Of a DNA stretch of 26,262 nt, positions 1 to 4,827 are shown piece by piece (position 1 is the first letter of the stretch; every line of letters starts with the position of its first letter). Below the pieces are notes generated by a model. It ran no database searches and had not been told where the DNA came from. It worked only from the letters and a program-made list of their open reading frames with translations. The stretch is from a virus. The DNA lies in the IMG/VR virus record IMGVR_UViG_3300021091_000364, positions 1 to 26,262 of that record; one strand, written 5' to 3'. A program made the position numbers and the translations under genes.

Positions 1-257
1 TTCCAAATTTGTAAATAGTGAAATGGTAAATCAGGATTTGGGGATTTAGGTTCAGTTAAAAGGGCATGACTTGGTAACTTATCTCTGAGAACCCCATTTT
101 CTAAAAGAACCTGAAATAATGCAGCTTGTCCTGGCATACACCTTACAGACATAACAACGCCAGGTGTAAATTCTCCATGTCCCTTGATGCCTTGATATAG
201 GTATTCATTTCTAAGAAACACCTTTAATGAAAAAAAATTATGTTCGATATATGCCAT
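1..257 (-). CDS. Hypothetical protein, 3' end outside window
   Basis: This reading frame was found by translating the minus strand. It starts at an ATG (positions 257-255) with MAYIEHNFFSLKVF and stays open for 85 codons to the left edge, so the C-terminus is missing. The visible part contains GVVMSVRCMPGQAALFQVLLE and a proline-rich stretch ending in FHYLQIW. No catalytic motif or membrane segment is visible. The combination of a short N-terminal strand region, a V-S-x-x-C-x-x-G-x-A core and the LLENGVLRDKLPSHAL segment resembles small uncharacterised phage proteins, but I cannot name the family. It lies downstream of the DnaA-like gene on the same strand, separated by about 200 bp holding a hairpin and a possible promoter, so it may be a separate transcription unit. 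Confidence 0.7.
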   Translation of the reverse strand, partial: MAYIEHNFFSLKVFLRNEYLYQGIKGHGEFTPGVVMSVRCMPGQAALFQVLLENGVLRDKLPSHALLTEPKSPNPDLPFHYLQIW

Positions 258-309
258 TATATCCTACCTCTTATTGACTTCGTGGTTTAGAAATGTAAAA
301 CTATGCAAA

Positions 310-345
310 AAGTATCGTATTTCAATACCTTACGCAAAAAAAACT
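310..345 (-). promoter_or_regulatory. Possible promoter for the left-edge gene
   Basis: On the minus strand, TTTTTTTTG is followed about 20 nt later by TACTTTTTG. This resembles the Bacteroidota -33 TTTG and -7 TAnnTTTG pair, but with one extra T in the -7 box. It lies 50-90 bp upstream of the ATG at 257. The match is imperfect, so this is a weak call. Confidence 0.25.
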
Positions 346-394
346 TTCTTCGTGACAAATCGTTCAAAGTAGTGTCCTATAGGGTATAAATTCG

Positions 395-430
395 TTTCCA
401 AACATGGATATTTTTTTCCATAAACGGAAA
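395..430. other. Imperfect hairpin after the DnaA-like gene
   Basis: Nested arms TTTCC/GGAAA (395-399 and 426-430) and ATGGA/TCCAT (404-408 and 417-421) are separated by the identical tetranucleotide AAAC on both sides of the loop, and the loop is T-rich. It lies about 30 bp beyond the stop of the gene at 462-899. It is AT-rich and lacks a proper terminal T-run, so I call it a hairpin rather than a confident terminator. Nothing else was recognised in the 258-461 gap. Confidence 0.4.
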
Positions 431-461
431 TCAATCGTGCCGTTTTGGTGTAAATTTTCCA

Positions 462-899
462 CTAATTGGTACTTAATCGGTAAGAATTTTCCAGTAAACC
501 AGGTGCGACCCAGTAGTTAATCCTTTTATTGCCAAACTTGTTTGGCTTGACTTCAGACAAGTAATTCGCCAAAGGCTTGTACAAACCTTTTGGATCCCAA
601 TTAACTTGCTCTTCCACATGCTGAACAGCTTTAATCACCGATGAATAGTCCATGCCAAAGGCAGAACCAATCGTACAAAAGTTAAATCCATCCTTCACTC
701 TGAGCATATACCAAACCATCCTCCGGAGAGTGTTAATGGGCTTGGTCCTCTTCTTGGAGAAGATGTCGTCCAACGTAAATCTCTTCTTAATCAAGACTGG
801 TTTTTTATCGCCATTAGAGCGATAGAACACGCATCTAGACTCAAACAGGTTGAAGTACAACTCTATTCTATCGTGTATATCGTGCTGAAAATCAATCAC
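462..899 (-). CDS. DnaA domain IV-like DNA-binding protein
   Basis: A 145-residue protein. Residues about 57-96 match the helix-turn-helix of DnaA domain IV: the basic helix TLRRMVWYML is followed by IGSAFGMDYSSVIKAVQHVEE, equivalent to the DnaA signature IG-x-x-FGGRDHTTVLHA-x-x-KIE. In DnaA this helix reads the DnaA box. Here the second Gly of FGG, the Arg and the His of the signature are replaced (M-D-Y), so binding specificity is probably altered. There is no AAA+ ATPase domain, so this is not an initiator by itself. It could be a decoy or regulator of host DnaA, or a phage origin-binding protein (inference). The ATG at 899 overlaps the stop of the upstream gene (ATGA), which indicates translational coupling. 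Confidence 0.85.
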   Translation of the reverse strand: MIDFQHDIHDRIELYFNLFESRCVFYRSNGDKKPVLIKKRFTLDDIFSKKRTKPINTLRRMVWYMLRVKDGFNFCTIGSAFGMDYSSVIKAVQHVEEQVNWDPKGLYKPLANYLSEVKPNKFGNKRINYWVAPGLLENSYRLSTN

Positions 900-1219
900 T
901 CTTCGGGATTTAGACCAATGAACTTAGCATCCCTATACCCTTCTTCATCTTCAAAGTGAACGGCTCTGCCGTTCATTGGAAATGACTTTGAGTAGTACTC
1001 TTTTGCTACCACAAGGGAAGAGGATTTCTTACCGTCTTGGTAGGACTGACCAATCATCTTGTATTCACGCTCGAGAAGGGCTTTAGCCTTCTCGATGAAG
1101 GCCGTCTTCATCTTCTTCGTTTTGAAATCCTCTCCCCAGTGGTAAATGAAGAGAAGCATCTCGTACATGGGTGTCGCTCCAGGGTTCTTGTTTCCCAAAT
1201 CTTTGTCATTTCTAGTCAT
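896..1219 (-). CDS. Hypothetical protein coupled to DnaA-like gene
   Basis: From the ATG at 1219 this encodes 107 residues starting MTRNDKDLGNKNPGA. The frame stays open upstream to a TTG at 1306, adding 29 residues (GVAGIEILFELNDLWSERVV...). That TTG lies in the loop of a GC-rich hairpin, so I prefer the ATG, though the upstream frame reads like protein and the start is unsettled. The body is helical and charged: KTKKMKTAFIEKAKALLEREYKMIGQSY, then a hydrophilic C-terminus ending GLNPEE. I do not recognise the family. It is expressed together with the DnaA-domain-IV-like gene, with a 4-nt overlap, so a role near replication or its regulation is possible but unproven. Confidence 0.7.
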   Translation of the reverse strand: MTRNDKDLGNKNPGATPMYEMLLFIYHWGEDFKTKKMKTAFIEKAKALLEREYKMIGQSYQDGKKSSSLVVAKEYYSKSFPMNGRAVHFEDEEGYRDAKFIGLNPEE

Positions 1220-1291
1220 GGCGTGTTTATTACACGCCGAAGATACAACCCTTTCGCTCCACAAGTCATTCAATTCAAAAAGAATTTCAAT

Positions 1292-1366
1292 CCCGGCCAC
1301 CCCCAAGGTGAGCCGGGGGTATCACCACTCAAATACTTCTTCAAAAGGCGAAGCATTTGGTGGTGA
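1292..1366 (-). promoter_or_regulatory. Structured 5' leader with two hairpins
   Basis: Two hairpins precede the 896-1219 gene. The outer one pairs 1322-1328 with 1360-1366 (TCACCAC/GTGGTGA), continues through CAAAT/ATTTG and CTTC/GAAG, and has one bulge and one mismatch. The inner one pairs CCCGGC (1292-1297) with GCCGGG (1312-1317), with CACC/GGTG stacked inside. GGTGA at 1307-1311 can also pair with TCACC at 1322-1326, so the two structures are partly mutually exclusive, as in a switching leader. Function is inferred only from folding. Confidence 0.4.
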
Positions 1367-1375
1367 AAAATAAAA

Positions 1376-1406
1376 AAAATATATCACATTTAGTCAATCC
1401 GTCAAG
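1376..1406 (-). promoter_or_regulatory. Candidate promoter for the DnaA-like operon
   Basis: On the minus strand, CTTG (1406-1403) is followed after 19 nt by TATATTTT (1383-1376). This is one base off the Bacteroidota -7 consensus TAnnTTTG, with the expected -33 TTG and spacing. Transcription would begin near 1369, directly at the leader hairpin. Confidence 0.45.
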
Positions 1407-1428
1407 GTTAAAGGCTAAATATCCGATA

Positions 1429-1522
1429 GGATGACTACCTCGCCATCCCTTGGGGTTGGTTTCTATTGAGTCTTCATCGCTCACCCTGCGGTGAGCATTG
1501 GTTTAACCACCCCCTCGGGTGG
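1429..1522. other. Cluster of three further hairpins
   Basis: Perfect short helices lie left of the terminator: CCACCC/GGGTGG (1507-1512, 1517-1522), GCTCACC/GGTGAGC (1479-1485, 1490-1496, tetraloop CTGC) and GGATG/CATCC (1429-1433, 1444-1448). They may belong to a longer form of the structured RNA, or act between it and the promoter at 1376-1406. Confidence 0.4.
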
Positions 1523-1530
1523 CTTGGTGG

Positions 1531-1583
1531 TAAAAAAGAAGACCATTCGATTCGCCAAAAGGTGGTTTGGCAAATCTTTGGTC
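1531..1583 (-). terminator. Hairpin plus T-tract terminator
   Basis: The arms are GACCA/TGGTC, GATT/AATC and GCCAAA/TTTGGC (1541-1559 and 1566-1583), with a 6-nt loop, a small internal loop and one mismatch. On the minus strand the hairpin is followed by TTCTTTTTT (1540-1532). It would end transcripts arriving from the right. Confidence 0.5.
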
Positions 1584-1866
1584 AGAAAGATCCGCCCCCA
1601 TATTGGTTTATTTTGATTTTGAATGCCGTCAGCCACGTATCTCCGAAGGCGGATCACGAAACCAATAAAGGGGTTTCGAAGGCGTTTGCTGTGGGACTTT
1701 ACTTTGCTCGAACCAAGCATCTTGAGAATGCAAGTTTGGACTTGTTTTGTGCCGAGACAGTCTAAACTCCGGTAATCTTCCTATCGCTTGAGGTCTAACT
1801 CATGTGCTATTAACACCACAAAGTTAACCTTGGTTCGTACTAGTTTAGGTAAAGAAAACGGATCGT
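1531..1866 (-). ncRNA. Candidate structured non-coding RNA
   Basis: The 1307-1887 gap has no convincing gene but many hairpins. A perfect -7 box TACATTTG lies on the minus strand at 1880-1873, although no good -33 was seen. Reading left from about 1866, the RNA would contain TTAAC/GTTAA (1810-1814, 1823-1827), CAAGT/ACTTG (1731-1735, 1740-1744), CGAAACC/GGTTTCG (1657-1663, 1672-1678) and the 8-bp helix GATCCGCC/GGCGGATC (1589-1596, 1648-1655). A 15-bp hairpin at 1541-1583 is followed on the minus strand by TTCTTTTTT, like an intrinsic terminator. The open frames crossing here give implausible proteins. No match to tmRNA, RNase P, 6S RNA or intron signatures was found. Both ends and strand are inferred. 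Confidence 0.35.
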
Positions 1867-1887
1867 ATCTGCCAAATGTATTACCGA

Positions 1888-2121
1888 CTAATTGTCAGCG
1901 ATTTGTGATAATTGGTTGTAGGAAAACTTGGGTGTGGATATACCCAGCTCCTTGCAGACCTGCTTGATGTAGCCTTTATTGTCGGTATACCGGTGGATTA
2001 CTTCAATGTACTCTTCCCCATCAGGATTAATCTTTTTGGCAACCACCGGTTGGCAGGTGCATTGGTGTACGTTGTGGTTGGTTTGGATGTCATCCGCAGG
2101 AATCATATGAACTTTCTTCAT
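1888..2121 (-). CDS. Small hypothetical protein
   Basis: A 77-residue protein starting MKKVHMIPADDIQTNHNVHQ. The N-terminal third holds a CTC pair and two histidines (HNVHQCTCQP), a possible metal site. The middle (GEEYIEVIHRYTDN) is strand-like, and the C-terminus (IKQVCKELGISTPKFSYNQLSQI) looks like a small helix-turn-helix. I do not recognise a named family. The ATG at 2121 follows TTAACTAAAAACC, a version of the recurrent start linker of this phage. Its start lies only 22 bp from the divergent rightward gene at 2144, so both promoters must lie inside the opposite gene or be shared. Confidence 0.8.
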   Translation of the reverse strand: MKKVHMIPADDIQTNHNVHQCTCQPVVAKKINPDGEEYIEVIHRYTDNKGYIKQVCKELGISTPKFSYNQLSQIADN

Positions 2122-2143
2122 GGTTTTTAGTTAATTTAGCGGA

Positions 2144-2395
2144 ATGGAACAAGATACAAGTTACGGCAGAATAAACGTGAATTATGACCACAAACCCGAC
2201 TTTTCGGTGGAGGAGAGTGTCATATTGGAAATCAAAGAGAGAGCCAAGAAGGGGTACAGTAAGTATGGTACCACCATGACAAGGCAGGACCTGTCTACAA
2301 GAGAATGGTTGCAGCATGCCTTAGAAGAAGCCTTGGACCTAGCGATATACCTTAAACGTGTCATAAGAGACCTAGATGCCCAGAATAAGCCTTGA
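2144..2395 (+). CDS. MazG-like phage protein
   Basis: An 83-residue protein with the layout of small phage MazG-like proteins. A charged helix (EESVILEIKERAKKGYSKYG) is followed by TTMTRQDLSTREWLQHALEE and the C-terminal helix ALDLAIYLKRVIRDL. The KYG-T-x-x-R-x-DL-x-x-x-EWLQH-x-x-EE-x-x-D pattern is widely seen in phages. MazG enzymes are all-alpha nucleoside triphosphate pyrophosphohydrolases whose E-E-x-x-D residues bind magnesium. Only one such helix is evident, so catalytic activity is uncertain. It is one of the few rightward genes in the left half and overlaps the next gene by 20 nt. Confidence 0.8.
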   Translation: MEQDTSYGRINVNYDHKPDFSVEESVILEIKERAKKGYSKYGTTMTRQDLSTREWLQHALEEALDLAIYLKRVIRDLDAQNKP

Positions 2396-2648
2396 GCTGT
2401 GTAAGAAGGCCAATTACCCACTCCTGACCATAGAGCATTACATCGAGGTCTACAAGGAGAAATACAAGGCTTGGATGGGGTATGAGCAGGTCTACCGGTT
2501 GATTACCGCAGACAAAATAGACCACGTTAAGCATGAGAATCGCATTTACGTGGTCATTAATCACCGCTCTATGGATGGTTTAAGGACACCAAAGAAAGCC
2601 AAGGTCTTGGTAAAGAAGTCCCGGCATGATCGGGCTAAGTGGAGGTAG
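2376..2648 (+). CDS. Small helix-turn-helix protein
   Basis: A 90-residue basic protein starting MPRISLELCKKANYPLLTIE. Residues about 35-62 (MGYEQVYRLITADKIDHVKHENRIYVVI) fit the helix-turn-helix plus wing of excisionase/MerR-type DNA-binding proteins, in which a VYRLI helix precedes a K-I-x-x-V-K-x-x-x-R-x-Y-V-I strand. The lysine-rich tail (PKKAKVLVKKSRHDRAKWR) would add non-specific DNA contacts. It overlaps the end of the MazG-like gene by 20 nt in another frame, so the two are probably co-translated. Its last 88 nt overlap the convergent gene at 2561-3121 on the other strand. A regulatory or excisionase role is an inference from the fold only. Confidence 0.75.
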   Translation: MPRISLELCKKANYPLLTIEHYIEVYKEKYKAWMGYEQVYRLITADKIDHVKHENRIYVVINHRSMDGLRTPKKAKVLVKKSRHDRAKWR

Positions 2649-3121
2649 AAGGGTTCATCAACCCGAATAACCTCCATATCCCAAGGAGCAGGAAGTACAC
2701 CACCAAAGTACACCGGCAAGGTGTACGTTACAAGGGGTAGCCTAACTTTGAAGGTGGTGGACACGTCGTTGATCCACACCGAGCAGTTGTTTCCTTGATT
2801 GGAAATCAAGCATCTTATCTTGTCCCCAGGTCTAGCAGAGGTTAGTTCTCTAATCTCTCTATGCCCATTGACGTACGCAGTAGCGTACAGAATAAAGTAC
2901 GTACCGGATTCGTGAGGCATCCAGCATACACGGACTGAATTGCGCTTGTGGTAAGGGAATCCGGATATACCCCAAAGCTTGTTAATGCCGTAACCCCCTT
3001 TTATGGGGTGTAGGCAGCTTTCTGTGAGCATATAGGTCCTGTTCCATATTGTTCCCATAGTGGGAAGCATAAAGTCGTTCTGAGCCCAGTTCTTGCCTTC
3101 TTTGATGTAGATTGTCTTCAT
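2561..3121 (-). CDS. Conserved Bacteroidota beta-rich protein
   Basis: A 186-residue protein. Its core, GINKLWGISGFPYHKRNSVR followed by YATAYVNGHREIRE and LPVYFGGVLPAPWDMEVIRV, follows a pattern I know from uncharacterised Bacteroidota proteins: an N-K-L-x-G-x-S motif with H and NS, a strand with Y-x-Y-V-N-G-x-R, and a terminal YFGG-x-x-x-AP-x-D-x-x-I. The family looks like an all-beta sandwich of unknown function. No signal peptide is visible. It has its own promoter (3142-3149 box) and is insulated from upstream transcription by a terminator. The last 29 residues lie opposite the 3' end of the rightward HTH gene, and the family core ends before that overlap, so the tail may be a late addition. 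Confidence 0.85.
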   Translation of the reverse strand: MKTIYIKEGKNWAQNDFMLPTMGTIWNRTYMLTESCLHPIKGGYGINKLWGISGFPYHKRNSVRVCWMPHESGTYFILYATAYVNGHREIRELTSARPGDKIRCLISNQGNNCSVWINDVSTTFKVRLPLVTYTLPVYFGGVLPAPWDMEVIRVDEPFYLHLARSCRDFFTKTLAFFGVLKPSIER

Positions 3122-3141
3122 AGGTTTCTTTGTTTAGATAA

Positions 3142-3171
3142 CAAAAGTATTCCGAAATTGTATCCCAAAAA
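3142..3171 (-). promoter_or_regulatory. Promoter nested in terminator tail
   Basis: A perfect -7 box TACTTTTG lies on the minus strand at 3149-3142. The T-tract of the upstream terminator (TTTTTTTTG) ends 16 nt before it and would serve as the -33 TTTG, a slightly short spacing. Transcription would start near 3136, giving a leader of about 15 nt before the ATG at 3121. Confidence 0.55.
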
Positions 3172-3192
3172 AAAGGGGAGCCTAAGCTCCCC
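3167..3192 (-). terminator. Terminator, copy 1
   Basis: A perfect 7-bp stem GGGGAGC/GCTCCCC with loop CTAA (3175-3192) is followed on the minus strand by eight T residues (3174-3167). The same sequence recurs at 3306-3329. Confidence 0.85.
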
Positions 3193-3207
3193 GTACTTTC
3201 GGTAATA

Positions 3208-3230
3208 TTGTCAAATTGACAAATTGACAA
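3208..3230. repeat. Operator-like TTGTCAA palindrome and repeat
   Basis: TTGTCAA-A-TTGACAA (3208-3222) is a perfect inverted repeat, and the right half recurs as ATTGACAA at 3223-3230. Its placement between two terminators and upstream of a promoter suggests a protein-binding site. No binding protein is identified. Confidence 0.5.
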
Positions 3231-3245
3231 CACACATTTACCAGT

Positions 3246-3304
3246 GTTTCCCGTTTCCCGTTTCCTTACCCCCCTAGGGTATTGGGAAACAGGAAACCGG
3301 AAAC
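3246..3304. repeat. Large inverted repeat of GTTTCC units
   Basis: The left arm (3246-3265) has three GTTTCC units at 7-bp spacing. The right arm (3284-3304) carries three inverted GGAAAC units. They can pair over about 21 bp with two internal mismatches. The loop contains a further TACCC/GGGTA helix. The element sits exactly between two identical terminators. Confidence 0.75.
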
Positions 3305-3305
3305 C

Positions 3306-3329
3306 AAAAAAGGGGAGCCTAAGCTCCCC
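3306..3329 (-). terminator. Terminator, copy 2
   Basis: The same GGGGAGC/GCTCCCC hairpin as at 3175-3192, with six T residues on the minus strand (3311-3306). It ends transcription of the SSB-tailed gene, whose stop lies about 25 bp upstream. Confidence 0.85.
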
Positions 3330-3354
3330 CTCTTATCACTATCAACTAGGCTGA

Positions 3355-3630
3355 TTAGAATGGCAAATCAGCCTCCTCTTGTTGACGGCGATTGGCCGGT
3401 TTGGATGTAGGAACAAAGTCGTTCAGCGAAGCGTTATGCGTGTCACCGAACCTGCCTGGTTGGTCTTTCTCCCAAGAGTCTACATTTACGTAGCCTCGTT
3501 CGTTCACATGCTTACGCAGGAACGCACAGAACTTCTCTACATTGTAGGAGGTGGAGATAACTGACTTGCCGTTACGCAAGGAGGCTTTGACAATCATGCC
3601 GTCAGCCCAGATTTTGGGTTTTTTTTCCAT
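3355..3630 (-). CDS. Small protein with SSB-like C-terminal tail
   Basis: I chose the ATG at 3630 because it follows TTAAACCCTTTCCAA, the start linker used across this phage; the open frame extends further upstream but without protein-like sequence. The 91-residue product starts MEKKPKIWADGMIVKASLRN. It has a compact strand-rich body (KSVISTSYNVEKFCAFLRKHV, then RGYVNVDSWEK), a low-complexity linker and the terminus EEADLPF. That terminus resembles the acidic D-x-(I/L)-PF tip by which single-stranded DNA-binding proteins recruit replication and repair partners. A full OB fold is not evident at this length. It may be a reduced phage SSB or a protein that docks onto SSB-partner pockets. A near-consensus promoter lies just upstream. 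Confidence 0.8.
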   Translation of the reverse strand: MEKKPKIWADGMIVKASLRNGKSVISTSYNVEKFCAFLRKHVNERGYVNVDSWEKDQPGRFGDTHNASLNDFVPTSKPANRRQQEEADLPF

Positions 3631-3655
3631 TTGGAAAGGGTTTAAGTTGTGATGG

Positions 3656-3686
3656 TAAAGGTAAGTATAAAGCTTTAATAATCCAA
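3656..3686 (-). promoter_or_regulatory. Promoter for SSB-tailed gene
   Basis: On the minus strand, TTG (3686-3684) is followed after 20 nt by TACCTTTA (3663-3656), one base off TAnnTTTG. It overlaps the 3' end of the preceding gene and starts transcription about 20 nt before the ATG at 3630. Confidence 0.5.
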
Positions 3687-4121
3687 GGGTTGCTCTGCTA
3701 AATGATGCATAATTCTCATAAGAGATTGACTGGTTACTTTCTTCTCCCGCATGATCTCCTGCACGGTCTTTCCCTCGTTGCACATTCTCTCCACATCAGG
3801 AATAATCTCTGCATTCAGCCTGACATTGGATTCCAGTTCTCTACCGAAAGAACGGAATGCGCTTGCCATAGCGTGAAAGGCTAAAGAGGTATTCATCCTC
3901 ATTCTGTTCTTTCTAAACACGCATTTCCATACGTCAGTCTCTTTGGCATCAGGGGTCTTGGTTAGATCCACAAACTCCTTCTCACATTCAAGAAGAAGTT
4001 CTCCACGCCGGTATATCCGGCGTACAATCATTGCCTTTCTATCCCGGAAGTGGGATACCAGGTATGGGTACAGGGTAGGGTCGCAATCGTACTGCACACG
4101 ACCCATTACTTCACTTGGCAT
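3675..4121 (-). CDS. Hypothetical protein with C-terminal HTH-like helices
   Basis: A 148-residue basic protein starting MPSEVMGRVQYDCDPTLYPY. The first half is strand-rich and arginine-rich (SHFRDRKAMIVRRIYRRGELLLECEKEFVDL). The middle helix (LAFHAMASAFRSFGRELESNVRLNAE) leads to a C-terminal EGKTVQEIMREKKVTSQSLMRIMHHLAE, which fits a helix-turn-helix where the second helix starts at TSQSL. That suggests a DNA-binding or transcription-related role, but I do not recognise the family. The ATG overlaps the end of the 51-residue gene at 4111-4266 by 11 nt, so translation is probably coupled. Confidence 0.8.
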   Translation of the reverse strand: MPSEVMGRVQYDCDPTLYPYLVSHFRDRKAMIVRRIYRRGELLLECEKEFVDLTKTPDAKETDVWKCVFRKNRMRMNTSLAFHAMASAFRSFGRELESNVRLNAEIIPDVERMCNEGKTVQEIMREKKVTSQSLMRIMHHLAEQPLDY

Positions 4122-4266
4122 TTCTTTCTCCCTTCATTTGTTTCTCTCTGTTTATAAGAACCTCATCAGAAACCTCCATCTTGTATTTCATTTGGAGGTA
4201 TCTCTTCACCACACGAATGGACTTTCCACTCAGCAGTGCTGTAAAGATAATGTCAAGTTGTTTCAT
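4111..4266 (-). CDS. Small basic hypothetical protein (51 aa)
   Basis: A short frame starting MKQLDIIFTALLSGKSIRVV and ending with QMKGERNAK. It overlaps both neighbours: its ATG at 4266 lies 14 nt inside the end of the gene at 4253-4483, and its TGA at 4113-4111 overlaps the next start by 11 nt. This tight packing, on the same strand and filling what would otherwise be a 130-bp hole in an operon, supports a real gene. It is helical and basic, with a possible small DNA- or RNA-binding role. The protein carries no recognisable motif. Confidence 0.65.
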   Translation of the reverse strand: MKQLDIIFTALLSGKSIRVVKRYLQMKYKMEVSDEVLINREKQMKGERNAK

Positions 4267-4483
4267 TGTTTATGTTTTTATGGATTTGATCGGTAATGTC
4301 AAAGGGCAATTGGTGTAGGTTAACGCCAATAAGAACACCGCTATCCCCGACAATAGACACGAACTTCACTTGGTATCCGCATGGTTGTAGTCCATAAATC
4401 GTCATGCTCTCCGATGTTGAGGTAACAACCTGGAACTTCATGCCATCAATGACAAACTGGTGCATGGTTTCGTCTTGCTTCAT
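4253..4483 (-). CDS. Small hypothetical protein
   Basis: A 76-residue protein starting MKQDETMHQFVIDGMKFQVV. It alternates strand-like segments (HQFVIDGMKFQVVTSTSESMTIYGL, then YQVKFVSIVGDSGVLIGVNLHQL), suggesting a compact beta domain, and ends in a polar tail NINNETT. No motif points to a function. Its ATG overlaps the stop of the resolvase-like gene (ATGA at 4480-4483), so the two are translationally coupled. The downstream 51-residue gene starts inside its last codons. It may assist the nuclease, but nothing in the sequence shows this. Confidence 0.8.
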   Translation of the reverse strand: MKQDETMHQFVIDGMKFQVVTSTSESMTIYGLQPCGYQVKFVSIVGDSGVLIGVNLHQLPFDITDQIHKNINNETT

Positions 4484-4827
4484 TTCTTAAAGAATTTAGT
4501 CTTGTTGAGGTGTTTAAGTATCCGATACCAATCGTCCTTGTTCAAGCAAACGACAGTTCCAAGCCGGTTCCTTTTGTGGAACACGGCTCGGACCTGATCG
4601 CTCGGCATATCAGCAAGAATCTTGTGCATACTTGGAGAAAGCTTCTCTACGGCCTTGCATTGGATGTGGTAGGGCAGACCTACTAGGTCAACGCCTTTGT
4701 CATCCATACGCTTGGATTCATTGCGAGAGGTGAACACCTCTCCGAAGCCCATCTCGATGTGCTCGTTCTTGACTGCTAGTTCGTAGCTATTGCCTTTGGC
4801 TCTAGCCGACCTTCCACGTGTAGCCAT
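4480..4827 (-). CDS. Hjc-like PD-(D/E)XK Holliday junction resolvase
   Basis: A 115-residue protein with the core of the archaeal Hjc / phage PD-(D/E)XK nuclease family. A basic N-terminus (MATRGRSARAKGNSYELAVK) includes the catalytic Glu16 after a K-G-x-x-Y-E pattern, R35 lies in FTSRNES, Asp47 in KGVDLVG, and Q56-C-K58 on the next strand. The glutamate, aspartate and Q-x-K residues would bind the metal that cuts branched DNA. The length is typical of a single-domain resolvase. The C-terminal part (RAVFHKRNRLGTVVCLNKDDWYRIL) closes the sheet. In a phage it would resolve recombination intermediates or trim branched DNA before packaging. Another PD-(D/E)XK endonuclease activity remains possible. 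Confidence 0.85.
   Translation of the reverse strand: MATRGRSARAKGNSYELAVKNEHIEMGFGEVFTSRNESKRMDDKGVDLVGLPYHIQCKAVEKLSPSMHKILADMPSDQVRAVFHKRNRLGTVVCLNKDDWYRILKHLNKTKFFKK

Noticed and set aside
1466-1765. Open frames on both strands in the structured segment
   Set aside because: Translations are unlike proteins and overlap a dense series of hairpins. They are treated as part of the RNA candidate.
1531-1887. Group I or II intron, tmRNA, RNase P or 6S RNA
   Set aside because: The characteristic core sequences were not found, the flanking genes are not interrupted, and only generic hairpins are visible.
2361-2564. 67-residue leftward frame opposite the HTH gene
   Set aside because: The rightward frame has an HTH pattern and overlaps its neighbour as expected for coupled genes; this one has neither.
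3631-3783. Upstream extension of the SSB-tailed gene
   Set aside because: It begins at a non-ATG codon within the preceding gene, while the ATG at 3630 has both a linker and a promoter before it.
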